A stretch of DNA of 64,000 bases from Calothrix sp. NIES-4101 (GCA_004296455.1 AP018280.1:5878794-5942793), one strand, 5' to 3'. Shown: positions 35,832 to 44,289, numbered from the stretch's first letter. Translations and numbers: made by a program. The notes: generated by a model from the letters alone, not told the origin.

Positions 35832-36248
35832 TTACCCCTTCTCCATGAGCCTGAGTAAATATTTACCCCATTCCGCCGCCAGAGGAATTTCCGTAAATGG
35901 AACTCGTACTGATTTGTCAGATTCCGAAAAAATAAATTCTAATTCAATTACACGACCTTTTTCAGGTGGTTTGTCTATTTCTACTTGTTTTTGATCAACA
36001 ACTAGCTGGATATTAACCACATTATCTAATGAAAAAGTCTCCAGTTGAATTGGTCCAGTTGTTGTTGGCTTTCCCCAAGTAATATTATTGTCTTTTTGAC
36101 CTAAAACTGCATAAATATCATATTTTGCTTGATCAAATTGCTCTGCCCAACTGCGGTAAGCCTCAACTTTTTTAAACTCCCTCGAACCTTGCCAAGCTAA
36201 CCAAAAAAAAGCGAATAGCAAAGGCAACCACAAAAGACCGCGTTCCAT
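35832..36248 (-). CDS. Conserved hypothetical protein with one N-terminal membrane helix, 138 aa
   Basis: One membrane helix (LLWLPLLFAFFWLAW) close to the N-terminus, then a soluble domain with beta-rich text: KYDIYAVLGQKDNNITWGKP, VNIQLVVDQKQVEI, RVIELEFIFSESDKSVRVPFTEIPLAAEW. A cyanobacterial hypothetical of unknown function. The spacer after its end carries a CCTTCTGCCCTCTGCC-type simple repeat (about 35731-35765). ATG at 36248. Confidence 0.65.
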   Translation of the reverse strand: MERGLLWLPLLFAFFWLAWQGSREFKKVEAYRSWAEQFDQAKYDIYAVLGQKDNNITWGKPTTTGPIQLETFSLDNVVNIQLVVDQKQVEIDKPPEKGRVIELEFIFSESDKSVRVPFTEIPLAAEWGKYLLRLMEKG

Positions 36249-36482
36249 AAAATAATATCTCTAAGTGATGTTGATTATGCGTAAAAAATAGTTTTACTCT
36301 TGATGTTTAAGTAAATGTGTATATCTGAACAGATATTACTTGTGACTTACAGGCTGAATTTGTCGAGTGGGAACAGTTAACTTTGTAACTAATCCTGCAA
36401 AAATGCGTCAAACAAGTTGTGTGTAAGTTATCTTAGTGAGCAACCGCCTTTCATTCAAAAATAGCCATCGGTAATAGTTTAT

Positions 36483-38339
36483 ATGAGAAGGCTCTTAATA
36501 CTGTGTTTGTTTGTTTTTGGATTGAGTGCAGCCCTGTTCAACTTTTTGAACTTCCAAGGACTAGCTGCTCAAGGACAGTTTGAGACGATTGTACTTAATT
36601 TTCGGGAAGATATTCCCCAGGATAAATTAAAACAGGATTTGGATGCGATCGCCAAACAATTTCAAGCTACGCCAAAACTTGATAATAAATTTTCTGCCAA
36701 AGATAACATTTATATTATCAAAGGCGACAAAGCTCGACTTTCGGAGTTACGGCATTCTATCTTTGCTAAGGATACAGAATTTGTCGAGCCTAACTATATT
36801 TATAAAATTCCCAAGCTGGGAGAGATAGCTAGAGAAGCAGAATTTTTGCAATCTCCAGATAGTCAAGACTCTACATCCAGAAGCACCAATACTCCTAATG
36901 ATCCACTGTACGTGAAACAGTGGCACATGCATAACATCAACGTTGAGGGTGCTTGGGCACAAACTAAGGGTAGTGGTATCACTGTCGCAGTTATAGACAC
37001 TGGGGTGAGCAAAGTTCGTGACTTAGTTGAAACCAAATTCGTCAAAGGTTACGATTTTGTCAATGACCGTGAAGAAGCGATCGACGACAATGGGCACGGT
37101 ACTCACGTTGCTGGAACCATCGCCCAAGCCACAAATAACGGCTATGGAGTCGCTGGTATAGCCTACGAAGCCAATCTCATGCCCCTCAAAGTTCTCAGCG
37201 ATTACGGTGGTGGAACTATTGCTGATATTGCCGAAGCTATCCGTTTTGCTGCCGACAACGGTGCAGATGTGATTAATATGAGCTTAGGTGGCGGTGGTGA
37301 AAGTCAATTAATGAAAGATGCGATTGAATATGCCTACAATAAAGGTGTAGTCATCGTTGCGGCTGCCGGTAACGAAAGCGAAAATGGTGCAGCTTATCCA
37401 GCCCGCTACCCCCATGTAATCGGCGTTTCCGCCCTTGGTCCCGATGGGATTAAAGCCCCATATTCTAATTATGGTGCAGGCGTTGATATTTCTGCTCCTG
37501 GTGGTAGTGACGCAGGTAAAGTCCTCCAAGAAACCATCGATCTCGATAATAAAGGTGAAGAAACCTTTTTGGGATTGCAAGGGACTAGCATGGCATCCCC
37601 CCACGTCGCCGGTGTTGCCGCTTTAATTAAAGCATCAGGGGTAAAAAATCCTGATGAAGTTCTAGGAGTTCTCCAAAATTCCGCCAGAAAAATTCAAGAA
37701 GACAGTCTCAACTACTACGGTGCTGGACAACTCAACGCCGAAGCCGCAGTCACTCAAGCCAACCAAGGACAAATCAGTTTCCAAGACTTCTTCCGTTGGT
37801 TGCGCGATAATGGCTATCTCAATCCCCGTTTCTGGATTGATGGTGGTGCTTATGCCCTAGTTCCCAAAATCTTAATGGTGGTTGGTTCCTACTTACTCGC
37901 TTGGTTCCTACGGGTTTATTTCCCCTTCACCTGGACTTGGACTTTAGCAACAGGTTTAATTTTTGGTAGTTCGGGTTTATTCCCCCTGAAAGGATTCTAC
38001 ATTTTTGATTTACCACAATGGCCATTCCGGGTTTTAGGTAGTTCCATACCCGAATTAGGCAATACGATTCAAGGAACTGACGCATTTAATCCCCTGTTTG
38101 CCAGTGTACTTATTCCTTTGGGCTTAGTTGCTTTGCTGCTGGGTCATCCACAATGGAAGTGGTTTGCCATTGGTTCAGCAATTGGCATGGCAGCTTGTTT
38201 GGGAGTAAGTTCTATTACTGATCCTGCTGTGTGGGGTTTAGGAACTAGTATACTTGCACGTTTGTTTTTAATGGTTAACGCCTTCCTCTGTTTTGGACTT
38301 GCCCACTTTATTGTCAGCAACGAAGGCAAAACAGCATAA
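36483..38339 (+). CDS. Subtilisin-like serine protease (S8) with C-terminal membrane domain
   Basis: 618 residues. A signal peptide/anchor (LLILCLFVFGLSAALFNFL) is followed by an inhibitor-I9-like propeptide (about 33-110). The catalytic domain has the triad Asp172 (VAVIDTGVS), His205 (DDNGHGTHVAG) and Ser369 (QGTSMASPHVAG), with the oxyanion Asn297 (AAAGNES). After about residue 430 there are several hydrophobic segments (AYALVPKILMVVGSYLLAWFL, WTLATGLIFGSSGLF, ASVLIPLGLVALLL, SILARLFLMVNAFLCFGLAH), so the protease is tethered to a membrane and would act on its outer face. ATG at 36483. Confidence 0.88.
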   Translation: MRRLLILCLFVFGLSAALFNFLNFQGLAAQGQFETIVLNFREDIPQDKLKQDLDAIAKQFQATPKLDNKFSAKDNIYIIKGDKARLSELRHSIFAKDTEFVEPNYIYKIPKLGEIAREAEFLQSPDSQDSTSRSTNTPNDPLYVKQWHMHNINVEGAWAQTKGSGITVAVIDTGVSKVRDLVETKFVKGYDFVNDREEAIDDNGHGTHVAGTIAQATNNGYGVAGIAYEANLMPLKVLSDYGGGTIADIAEAIRFAADNGADVINMSLGGGGESQLMKDAIEYAYNKGVVIVAAAGNESENGAAYPARYPHVIGVSALGPDGIKAPYSNYGAGVDISAPGGSDAGKVLQETIDLDNKGEETFLGLQGTSMASPHVAGVAALIKASGVKNPDEVLGVLQNSARKIQEDSLNYYGAGQLNAEAAVTQANQGQISFQDFFRWLRDNGYLNPRFWIDGGAYALVPKILMVVGSYLLAWFLRVYFPFTWTWTLATGLIFGSSGLFPLKGFYIFDLPQWPFRVLGSSIPELGNTIQGTDAFNPLFASVLIPLGLVALLLGHPQWKWFAIGSAIGMAACLGVSSITDPAVWGLGTSILARLFLMVNAFLCFGLAHFIVSNEGKTA

Positions 38340-38467
38340 TTTGGGCATTGGGCATTGGATATTAAATATTGAATTATTGAATATTCGTTACTGAGTATCA
38401 GTAATTTTCTTTACCTCCTTTGCCTCTTGCCCCCTTATCTATTACCCTATTACCCAATAATTAAGTC

Positions 38468-38695
38468 ATGAGCATCACAGTCACAGGTACAATTCAGCGC
38501 CGCGATATTGGTATGGGTGCTTGGGTACTCGTTAGTGATGAGGGTACTACTTACGAAATCCCTCGCAGTGCCGATAAAAAATTACTCCAGTCGGGACAGA
38601 AAGCCAAAGTCACCGGAAAAATACGCGATGATGTCATGACTACGGCAATGATTGGCCCGGTTCTGGAGGTAAATTCTTTTGAGTTGGTTAATTAA
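38468..38695 (+). CDS. Small OB-fold-like protein, 75 aa
   Basis: A short beta protein: ITVTGTIQRRDIGMGAWVLVSDEGTTYEI, QKAKVTGKIRDDVMTTAMIGPVLEVNSFEL. The spacing of strands suggests an OB-fold like small DUF5818-type proteins. Unknown function. ATG at 38468; its stop codon overlaps the end of the convergent thioredoxin-like gene by four bases. Confidence 0.7.
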   Translation: MSITVTGTIQRRDIGMGAWVLVSDEGTTYEIPRSADKKLLQSGQKAKVTGKIRDDVMTTAMIGPVLEVNSFELVN

Positions 38696-39024
38696 TCAAC
38701 TTCCGAGCCTATGTTGGCAGAATCCAAAACAGCTTGTAAGCGACTCCTAAACTCACCTTTGGGGTGTCCACCTTTAACTTCGCCCATAATCTTAAATTCA
38801 CCTTCAGGTGATTCACAAATAATGTAGGTGGGCCAGCCCATTTGCGATTTATCGGGATATTGTGCTAGTAGTATTTGCCGATATTTTCTGTATGTCGCTG
38901 TATCCTGCATTTTTACGTCAACAAATTCCAAACCCAATTCTGCCGCCACTTTTTGGTCGTAAAAAGCCATTTTGTGACAAATACCACAGTCTTCGCTAGA
39001 AAACTTAATTACGGATAGAGGCAT
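38692..39024 (-). CDS. Thioredoxin-fold protein, 110 aa
   Basis: A thioredoxin-like protein with the active site SSEDCGICHKMAFYD (C-x2-C) near residue 13 and the cis-Pro region GWPTYII. A disulfide reductase or redox carrier in the cytosol; no signal peptide. ATG at 39024. Convergent overlap of four bases with the small OB-fold-like gene. Confidence 0.78.
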   Translation of the reverse strand: MPLSVIKFSSEDCGICHKMAFYDQKVAAELGLEFVDVKMQDTATYRKYRQILLAQYPDKSQMGWPTYIICESPEGEFKIMGEVKGGHPKGEFRSRLQAVLDSANIGSEVD

Positions 39025-39410
39025 GTGGTTGAGTATTTTTTACTATCGACAGGAATCCATTATATAAAATCTGTGAACCATTCGGGAAATATTGCCCATT
39101 GATTTGTTTTTCATCCAAATTAGTTAGGCAATATCTGCCGATCGCCGATGAAAAGTGATAGGATATATTGACTCATCGAATAGATACGACTGGGTGCGCG
39201 ATCGCGGATTTATATCCACAAAATGCATTTACCAAAGCTTCTACCGAAACCTCATATCAAAAACATGCGATCGTAGTTGTATCGATTGAGCAAATCAGCA
39301 AGTTATCTACCAATCATCTACCAATTGTCATGAAAGTTGATTAATTTCAACCTTCATCGATACTACTCTCTTTTCAGTACAATCATACTATCCAGATTCT
39401 ATGCAAAAGC
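39025..39410. other. Spacer before the NsiR1-like array
   Basis: No gene. Near 39301-39340 two ATCTACCAAT-type words resemble the array consensus and may be a further decayed fragment, but no TCCGGA box accompanies them. Confidence 0.35.
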
Positions 39411-39494
39411 AAATAATCTTGCCACCTGGGGAGTTGGGTTATTAGGGTTGGACTATCATTTTAACTATTCTGCAATTTAGGAATACTTTCCGGA
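39411..39494 (-). repeat. Decayed NsiR1-like unit 1
   Basis: The minus strand has an intact TCCGGA box (39494-39489), then exactly 22 bases, AGTTAAAATGATAG, and a stretch matching the sRNA middle (aacccaactcccc), but the invariant TAGATGCACC and the terminator are lost. Position and spacing identify it as an eroded member of the array. Confidence 0.5.
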
Positions 39495-39570
39495 CAAATT
39501 GCAGAATTTAATCAAAAACTATCCCAAAACAAAATTTGCTGCTAAGATGGTAATAAATGTAACATCGAAG

Positions 39571-39663
39571 GGACCGCCTAGTTGATGGCACTCTACCAGG
39601 GGAGATAAGTTATCATCTGTATCTACCATCTATTTATTCATTCTGAGATGTTATGATTCCGGA
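39571..39663 (-). repeat. Decayed NsiR1-like unit 2
   Basis: Intact TCCGGA (39663-39658), 22 bases, then AAATAGATGGTAGATACAG, close to the consensus TATTAATTGGTAGATGCACC, followed by GATAACTTATCTCCCC. The terminator stem is weak and no T-run is left, so it is probably not a functional sRNA gene. Confidence 0.55.
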
Positions 39664-39761
39664 TATTTTCACTGGAATGGCAAGTCTCTTTCTTTACTAA
39701 GGTTCTTGTCTATTTTGAGTTAATAATTGGCTAATAGATGGGTCCAGTATGAGTGAATTGC

Positions 39762-39821
39762 AAAAAAATTCCCCTGCACAGCAATTGCCATTTAGGGGAG
39801 TGAATTATTAGGGTGCATCTA
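39762..39821 (-). ncRNA. nsiR1: NsiR1-like sRNA, unit 3
   Basis: Predicted 60-nt RNA: starts TAGATGCACC, ends with a CCCCT/AGGGG hairpin and TTTTTTT (39768-39762). Promoter TCCGGG (39859-39854, one mismatch to TCCGGA) is 22 bases before TATTAATTGG. The stem sequence differs from the other units but still pairs. Confidence 0.75.
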
Positions 39822-39912
39822 CCAATTAATAGTTCTTCCTCTTGCGGGTACTTCCCGGACATTTTCCAAGATATTTTCAGAAATCAACTTTTTTGTTTGC
39901 CTGTCTCAAGTC

Positions 39913-39971
39913 AAAAAAAATCCCCCTGTGGAAAACTTCCAAAAGGGGAGTGGGTTATCAGGGTGCATCTA
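39913..39971 (-). ncRNA. nsiR1: NsiR1-like sRNA, unit 4
   Basis: Predicted 59-nt RNA from TAGATGCACC to a CCCCTTTTGGAA/TTCCACAGGGG hairpin and eight Ts. TCCGGA at 40009-40004 with the standard 22-base spacing to TATTAATTGG. First of the nearly identical 165-bp units on its promoter side. Confidence 0.82.
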
Positions 39972-40076
39972 CCAATTAATAGTTCGTCAAATTAATTACC
40001 TACTCCGGAAAAATTGCTGAGATAAAAAATTTATTTTGGTATCAAAGTTTGTCATATAGATAACATGGCGTAGAAC

Positions 40077-40136
40077 AAAAAAAATCCCCAACTGGAACAA
40101 TACCAGTCAGGGAAGTAAATTATCAGGGTGCATCTA
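40077..40136 (-). ncRNA. nsiR1: NsiR1-like sRNA, unit 5
   Basis: Predicted 60-nt RNA; 10-bp terminator stem CCCTGACTGG/CCAGTTGGGG with wobble pairs, then eight Ts. TCCGGA at 40174-40169. The surrounding 165-bp unit is nearly identical to those at units 6 and 7. Confidence 0.85.
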
Positions 40137-40241
40137 CCAATTAATAGTTCGTCAAATTAATTACCTACTCCGGAAAAATTGCTGAGATAAAAAATTTATT
40201 TTGGTATCAAAGCTTGTCATGTAGATAACATGGCGTAGAAC

Positions 40242-40301
40242 AAAAAAAATCCCCAACTGGAACAATACCAGTCAGGGAAGTAAATTATCAGGGTGCATCT
40301 A
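40242..40301 (-). ncRNA. nsiR1: NsiR1-like sRNA, unit 6
   Basis: Same RNA sequence as unit 5. TCCGGA at 40339-40334, exactly 165 bp from that of unit 5. Confidence 0.85.
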
Positions 40302-40406
40302 CCAATTAATAGTTCGTCAAATTAATTACCTACTCCGGAAAAATTGCTGAGATAAAAAATTTATTTTGGTATCAAAGTTTGTCATGTAGATAACATGGCG
40401 TAGAAC

Positions 40407-40466
40407 AAAAAAAATCCCCAACTGGAACAATACCAGCTAGGGAAGTAAATTATCAGGGTGCATCTA
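40407..40466 (-). ncRNA. nsiR1: NsiR1-like sRNA, unit 7
   Basis: As units 5 and 6 but with CCCTAGCTGG in the 5' arm; pairing with CCAGTTGGGG is kept through G-U pairs. TCCGGA at 40504-40499. Confidence 0.85.
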
Positions 40467-40570
40467 CCAATTAATAGTTCGTCAAATTAATTACCTACTC
40501 CGGAAAATTGCTGAGATAAAAAATTTATTTTGGTATCAAAGCTTGTCATGTAGATAACATGGCGTAGAAC

Positions 40571-40630
40571 AAAAAAAATCCCCAACTGGAACAATACCAG
40601 CTAGGGGAATGAGTTATCAGGGTGCATCTA
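40571..40630 (-). ncRNA. nsiR1: NsiR1-like sRNA, unit 8
   Basis: 60-nt RNA with TTCCCCTAGCTGG/CCAGTTGGGGA stem and eight Ts. The -10 region is AAGTAATTGG instead of TATTAATTGG and the spacer is unrelated to the 165-bp type, but TCCGGA (40668-40663) keeps the 22-base spacing. Confidence 0.83.
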
Positions 40631-40690
40631 CCAATTACTTGTTCGAGATAAAATCAGTGTATTCCGGACAAATAGGCAAAATTATCTTCC

Positions 40691-40750
40691 AAAAAAAATC
40701 CCCAACTGGAACAATACCAGCTAGGGGAGTAAATTATCAGGGTGCATCTA
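40691..40750 (-). ncRNA. nsiR1: NsiR1-like sRNA, unit 9
   Basis: 60-nt RNA, stem as in unit 8, eight Ts; TCCGGA at 40788-40783 and AAGTAATTGG as -10 region. Confidence 0.83.
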
Positions 40751-40788
40751 CCAATTACTTGTTCTCAATCGAACAGTACCTTTCCGGA

Positions 40789-41222
40789 TAAAATTGAAAT
40801 AAAAGATTAATTAGTCGTCAGCGCCCCACACTTATTTAGATTTGTAGGTAAACTAGGAAGCGTGGGAAACACTTTGACGAAGGGAAAGCAATTCTCTGTA
40901 TCAGTCTCAACCACATTTGCCCCCCTTCCCTAAGGAGCAATTTTCCTTACTCAATCTCTCATACCTATTGACTATATAAATAATTCTTTTTCCGTCTTTC
41001 TGACTTTTACCGTAGAAAACTATTATTATTTGGATACATTATTTACCAAAAGTCGGTGATTTGTGTTACAAACCCTATGTGGGTGACAATCAAATTGACT
41101 AAAGTCTAAATTTTTGGATAAGCTTACCAAATTTTAGCAAATTTTAGCAAATTTAAAGATTCTGAGATTTCACACCACCTTCTTGACCGATTTGTTTCGT
41201 ATCGCGGTGTTGTTTGCCAAAC
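40789..41222. other. Spacer inside the array, probable distal hetF promoter region
   Basis: AT-rich, about 430 bp without sRNA unit or gene. Contains AAATTTTAGC repeats near 41133-41155 and several TATAAT-like words (for example GACTATATAAATAAT near 40970). A hetF promoter may lie here, but none can be fixed by eye. Confidence 0.35.
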
Positions 41223-41282
41223 AAAAAAAATCCCCAGAAAGCATTAGCTTACTGAGGGAATTTGAAGATTAAGGTGCATCTA
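41223..41282 (-). ncRNA. nsiR1: NsiR1-like sRNA, unit 10, antisense to the hetF leader
   Basis: 60-nt RNA starting TAGATGCACC; a different but still pairing hairpin (CCCTCAGTAAGC/GCTTTCTGGGG) and eight Ts. TCCGGA at 41321-41316. The transcript would start about 130 bp upstream of the hetF ATG and run away from it, overlapping any hetF leader that begins further upstream. Confidence 0.82.
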
Positions 41283-41413
41283 CCAATTAGGTAGTTCTAT
41301 GCGGAATGGATGCAATCCGGATAAAGTCGTAAAAGCAGCAAACAGAGTGAATGCGAAACATTCGGTGACCGGATGCATCTAAGGTATTAGAGGAAGCGAA
41401 CATTAACTTGAGA

Positions 41414-44023
41414 ATGAATCGCGTGATTTTTAGGAGGCGAACAGGAGAAGTTGTGACCCAGGAATTTCATATTTCCGTAACTCTAGTAGGACAAGATTAC
41501 TACTTGGTGCGGACAGAAGAAGTCGCGCCTGGGGTGCCATTGGCAGAAGAACTGGTAAATTGGCCTGTCGCTGAATGGTTGGCTGCTGCTGGGCATCTAA
41601 TGAATGACCCGTTAAAGTCGGTGTTGCAGGGAGATGCAATGGTGCGGAATTCAGTCAATTTAGCGGCTTTGGGTCAACAATTATATAACGAACTGTTTCA
41701 AGGCACCCTCAGGGATAGTTGGATTACAGCACAGGGTATTGCCCAGAATCACCAAGAAGTGCTGCGTCTGCGTTTAGGTATTAAAGATAATCAATTAGCG
41801 CGTCTGCCTTGGGAAGTGATGCACGCAGGCGATCGCCCCATTGCCACAGGGCCATATATTGCGTTTTCGCGCTTTCAAAATGGCCTTGTTGATACTTCAC
41901 GATTGCCATCGAATAATATGCCCATACCGCCCGATGAGGGTGGTATTCGGGTTTTGATGGTCATTTCTTCACCCACAGATTTAGTTCGTTTAGATTTACT
42001 TAAGGAAGAAGTAATCAAACTACAAGCCGAACTTCGCCGTCAGCAACCAAGCAATACTGAGGGCGGCTTTTTGCCAGAAATACAATTAACATTACTCGAA
42101 CAGCCAGGACGGGAAGAGCTAACCCAAGCTTTAGAACAAGGACGATACCATATTTTGCACTATTCGGGGCACAGTAATTTGGGTGCAAGTGGTGGCGAAA
42201 TTTATCTGGTGAGCAGACGAACTGGTTTAACGGAAACTTTGACAGGCGATGATTTGGCCGGTTTGCTATTTAACAATAATATCCAGATGGTGGTGTTTAA
42301 TTCCTGTTTGGGTACTTATGGGGCAACATCCGATGGTAACTTAGAAACTGGCGAGCGCAGTCTCACGGAAACTTTAGTCAAACGAGGTATTCGCAGCGTA
42401 CTTGCCATGTCGGAACGCATTCCCGATGAAGTGGCCTTGACGCTAACGCAGTTATTTTATCGCAATTTAAGTCAGGGATATTCGGTTGATTTGTGTGTCA
42501 GTCGGGTGCGTCAGGGGCTAATTTCGGCCTATGGTTCGCATCAAATGTATTGGGCCTTGCCGATTTTATACCAACACCCCAAATTTAAGGGAAATCTCAG
42601 TCCGGGATTATACTTACCTGTTGGTAGTGAACTATTGTCTGAGTATGAACCACCGAGTATGAGGGCAACCCCATCGCTATATTCGGATGTTCTCGATGAT
42701 GGTGAGATGACGTTACCACTGGATGAGATGATCCCATCGTCTCTAACAGACGATCATTCGGAACTTGATTGGTTGGGCGAAGAGACTTGGGGAGACTTAG
42801 TTGATGAAATCGAAGATTTCGATGACCCCAGCTATGCTGAAGATTCGGCGATAGTTTCCGATTTATTTCGTCAATTAGACCGCCAAAAATCTTTAGAAGA
42901 TGAATTAGACGAATCAACTTCGATGACTGCGGAATTAGTCAACAATACTGTTACTAATGACGAGGAAAGTATACCCGGTATTGAGGTGTCTGGTGATTTA
43001 TCTTCACTAGATCGCGAAGTAGAAAGGTGGCGCGAAGCTAGAAATAGAAGGCAAAATCAGCCAGGAAGTCTCATCCACCAACATCAATATGCTTCCGCAG
43101 GAAGTAATTTAAAAAACAACCAAGATAACTCTACTGTTTCAGTATCAACTCAAGACCATATTAGTGTTGTTGAACCTGGAGTTACTCGACATCAAAATAA
43201 ATTATTACCACTCATGGGGATTGTGGGGGCAGGTGCGATCGCATTTGCAGTTGGGATTAATTGGTGGCAAAATCAACAAAATCCGCCAATTCTCTCCAAT
43301 CTTCCCCAAATCTCATCACCAATTAATAATCAAATTAATCTTGAAAAAGAAAAAACTGAAATTGTTACTGCTTACGCAACCGAAAAACTCAGCCAAGGTG
43401 ATTTAGAAACTGGTTTAAGAGCGGTAGAAGCCTTACTCAACCGCAATGCATTACCTGAAGCCAAAACATCGCTGGCTGTAGTCCCCCAAGAACACATCAA
43501 CAACCCATCAGTCAATTTTTACAGAGGACGATTAGCATGGCAATCGTTACAAGTTGGTGATAAAAGCTTTAGTATTGATGATGCCCGTCGCTATTGGGAA
43601 ACAGCTGTTAAAGCCAAACCAGACTCGATAATTTATGCGAATGCTCTAGGCTTTGCTTTTTATTCTGAAGGTAATATTGATCGTGCTACAGACTCTTGGT
43701 TTAAAGCATTAGATTTAGCAGCAACTAAAGAACAACAACTATCGGCGACACCAATGAGTGCCAAAGGGACGGTGAAAGCTACACAACATGATAATTTAAC
43801 AGCCTCCGCCGGATTAGCTCTTATCTTGTACAAAAATGCCCAGAAAGAGTCGGGAGCCAAGCGAGAACAATATCTCAACGAAGCAGTCAAATTGCGTCAG
43901 AAAGTAATTGCAGATGATCCACAAAATTTCCAAATGGATAAACTCGCTCAAAATTGGTTGTGGGACGCAAAAGCCCTGAAAGACTGGAAATTACTATTGG
44001 AGATACCAAGTCAGCGTCGATAA
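41414..44023 (+). CDS. hetF: HetF, CHAT-domain heterocyst differentiation protein
   Basis: 869 residues from ATG 41414 (TTG at 41408 is in frame). N-terminal caspase-like CHAT domain with the His of HILHYSGHSNLGA (about residue 253) and the Cys of VVFNSCLGTYGA (about 298), preceded by LRLGIKDNQLARLPWEVMH. Then an acidic linker (DDGEMTLPLDE..., DLVDEIEDFDDPS), one membrane helix near residue 600 (LLPLMGIVGAGAIAFAVGI) and a C-terminal TPR-like part. HetF is needed for heterocyst formation and normal cell division in Nostocales and affects HetR level; its caspase-like site is kept here. The NsiR1 array lies immediately upstream on the other strand, as in Nostoc. Confidence 0.9.
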   Translation: MNRVIFRRRTGEVVTQEFHISVTLVGQDYYLVRTEEVAPGVPLAEELVNWPVAEWLAAAGHLMNDPLKSVLQGDAMVRNSVNLAALGQQLYNELFQGTLRDSWITAQGIAQNHQEVLRLRLGIKDNQLARLPWEVMHAGDRPIATGPYIAFSRFQNGLVDTSRLPSNNMPIPPDEGGIRVLMVISSPTDLVRLDLLKEEVIKLQAELRRQQPSNTEGGFLPEIQLTLLEQPGREELTQALEQGRYHILHYSGHSNLGASGGEIYLVSRRTGLTETLTGDDLAGLLFNNNIQMVVFNSCLGTYGATSDGNLETGERSLTETLVKRGIRSVLAMSERIPDEVALTLTQLFYRNLSQGYSVDLCVSRVRQGLISAYGSHQMYWALPILYQHPKFKGNLSPGLYLPVGSELLSEYEPPSMRATPSLYSDVLDDGEMTLPLDEMIPSSLTDDHSELDWLGEETWGDLVDEIEDFDDPSYAEDSAIVSDLFRQLDRQKSLEDELDESTSMTAELVNNTVTNDEESIPGIEVSGDLSSLDREVERWREARNRRQNQPGSLIHQHQYASAGSNLKNNQDNSTVSVSTQDHISVVEPGVTRHQNKLLPLMGIVGAGAIAFAVGINWWQNQQNPPILSNLPQISSPINNQINLEKEKTEIVTAYATEKLSQGDLETGLRAVEALLNRNALPEAKTSLAVVPQEHINNPSVNFYRGRLAWQSLQVGDKSFSIDDARRYWETAVKAKPDSIIYANALGFAFYSEGNIDRATDSWFKALDLAATKEQQLSATPMSAKGTVKATQHDNLTASAGLALILYKNAQKESGAKREQYLNEAVKLRQKVIADDPQNFQMDKLAQNWLWDAKALKDWKLLLEIPSQRR

Positions 44024-44027
44024 TATA

Positions 44028-44056
44028 CCTATACTTACCCAATGGGTAAGTGTAGG
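44028..44056. terminator. Strong hairpin just after hetF
   Basis: CCTATACTTACCC and GGGTAAGTGTAGG pair over 13 bases (one G-T) with a 3-base loop, starting five bases after the hetF stop codon. There is no T-run, so it may protect the mRNA end rather than terminate alone. Confidence 0.55.
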
Positions 44057-44084
44057 CTTGATGACAGTAGCAAATGATGACCTG

Positions 44085-44145
44085 GGAACATGGAGATAGA
44101 GACAGGGAGATTTATGTGTTGCCAGAGTTTGGAGATACGGTTTAA
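44085..44145 (+). repeat. Dispersed repeat, copy C
   Basis: GGGAACATGGAGATAGAGAC, AGGGAGATTTATGTGTTGCC, AGAGTTTGGAGATACGG. Corresponds to the second half of copies A and B. Confidence 0.55.
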
Positions 44146-44289
44146 ATACTGTAGTTTTCCAATCTACATAATTGAATTTATTTACTGCCATAGTGTTCTA
44201 AATATCTCCAAATTTATTCAAGAAGCCGAAGGATAATAGGATATGATATTTGTAATATAAATAAATCACTAATTATCAATCTTTTTCTT

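Larger units (their letters stand above)
39411..41321 (-). repeat. Tandem array of NsiR1-type units upstream of hetF
   Basis: Ten recognisable units (two decayed, eight with all elements) in one direction. From the TCCGGA at 40004 to that at 40499 the period is exactly 165 bp with near-identical spacers (next step 164), a sign of recent tandem duplication; the outer units have unrelated spacers (151, 120 and about 530 bp apart). In Nostoc PCC 7120 NsiR1 is known as a tandem array beside hetF, induced early in heterocyst differentiation from HetR-dependent TCCGGA promoters. Confidence 0.85.

Noticed and set aside
39813-39995. 60-codon plus-strand frame within the repeat array (also 40609-40791)
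   Set aside because: It consists of sRNA units read on the wrong strand; the repeated peptide (VHLPINSS) only mirrors the repeated DNA.
39411-41321. CRISPR array
   Set aside because: The repeats are 120-165 bp apart with conserved spacers, promoter boxes and terminators, and no cas genes; this is an sRNA array.
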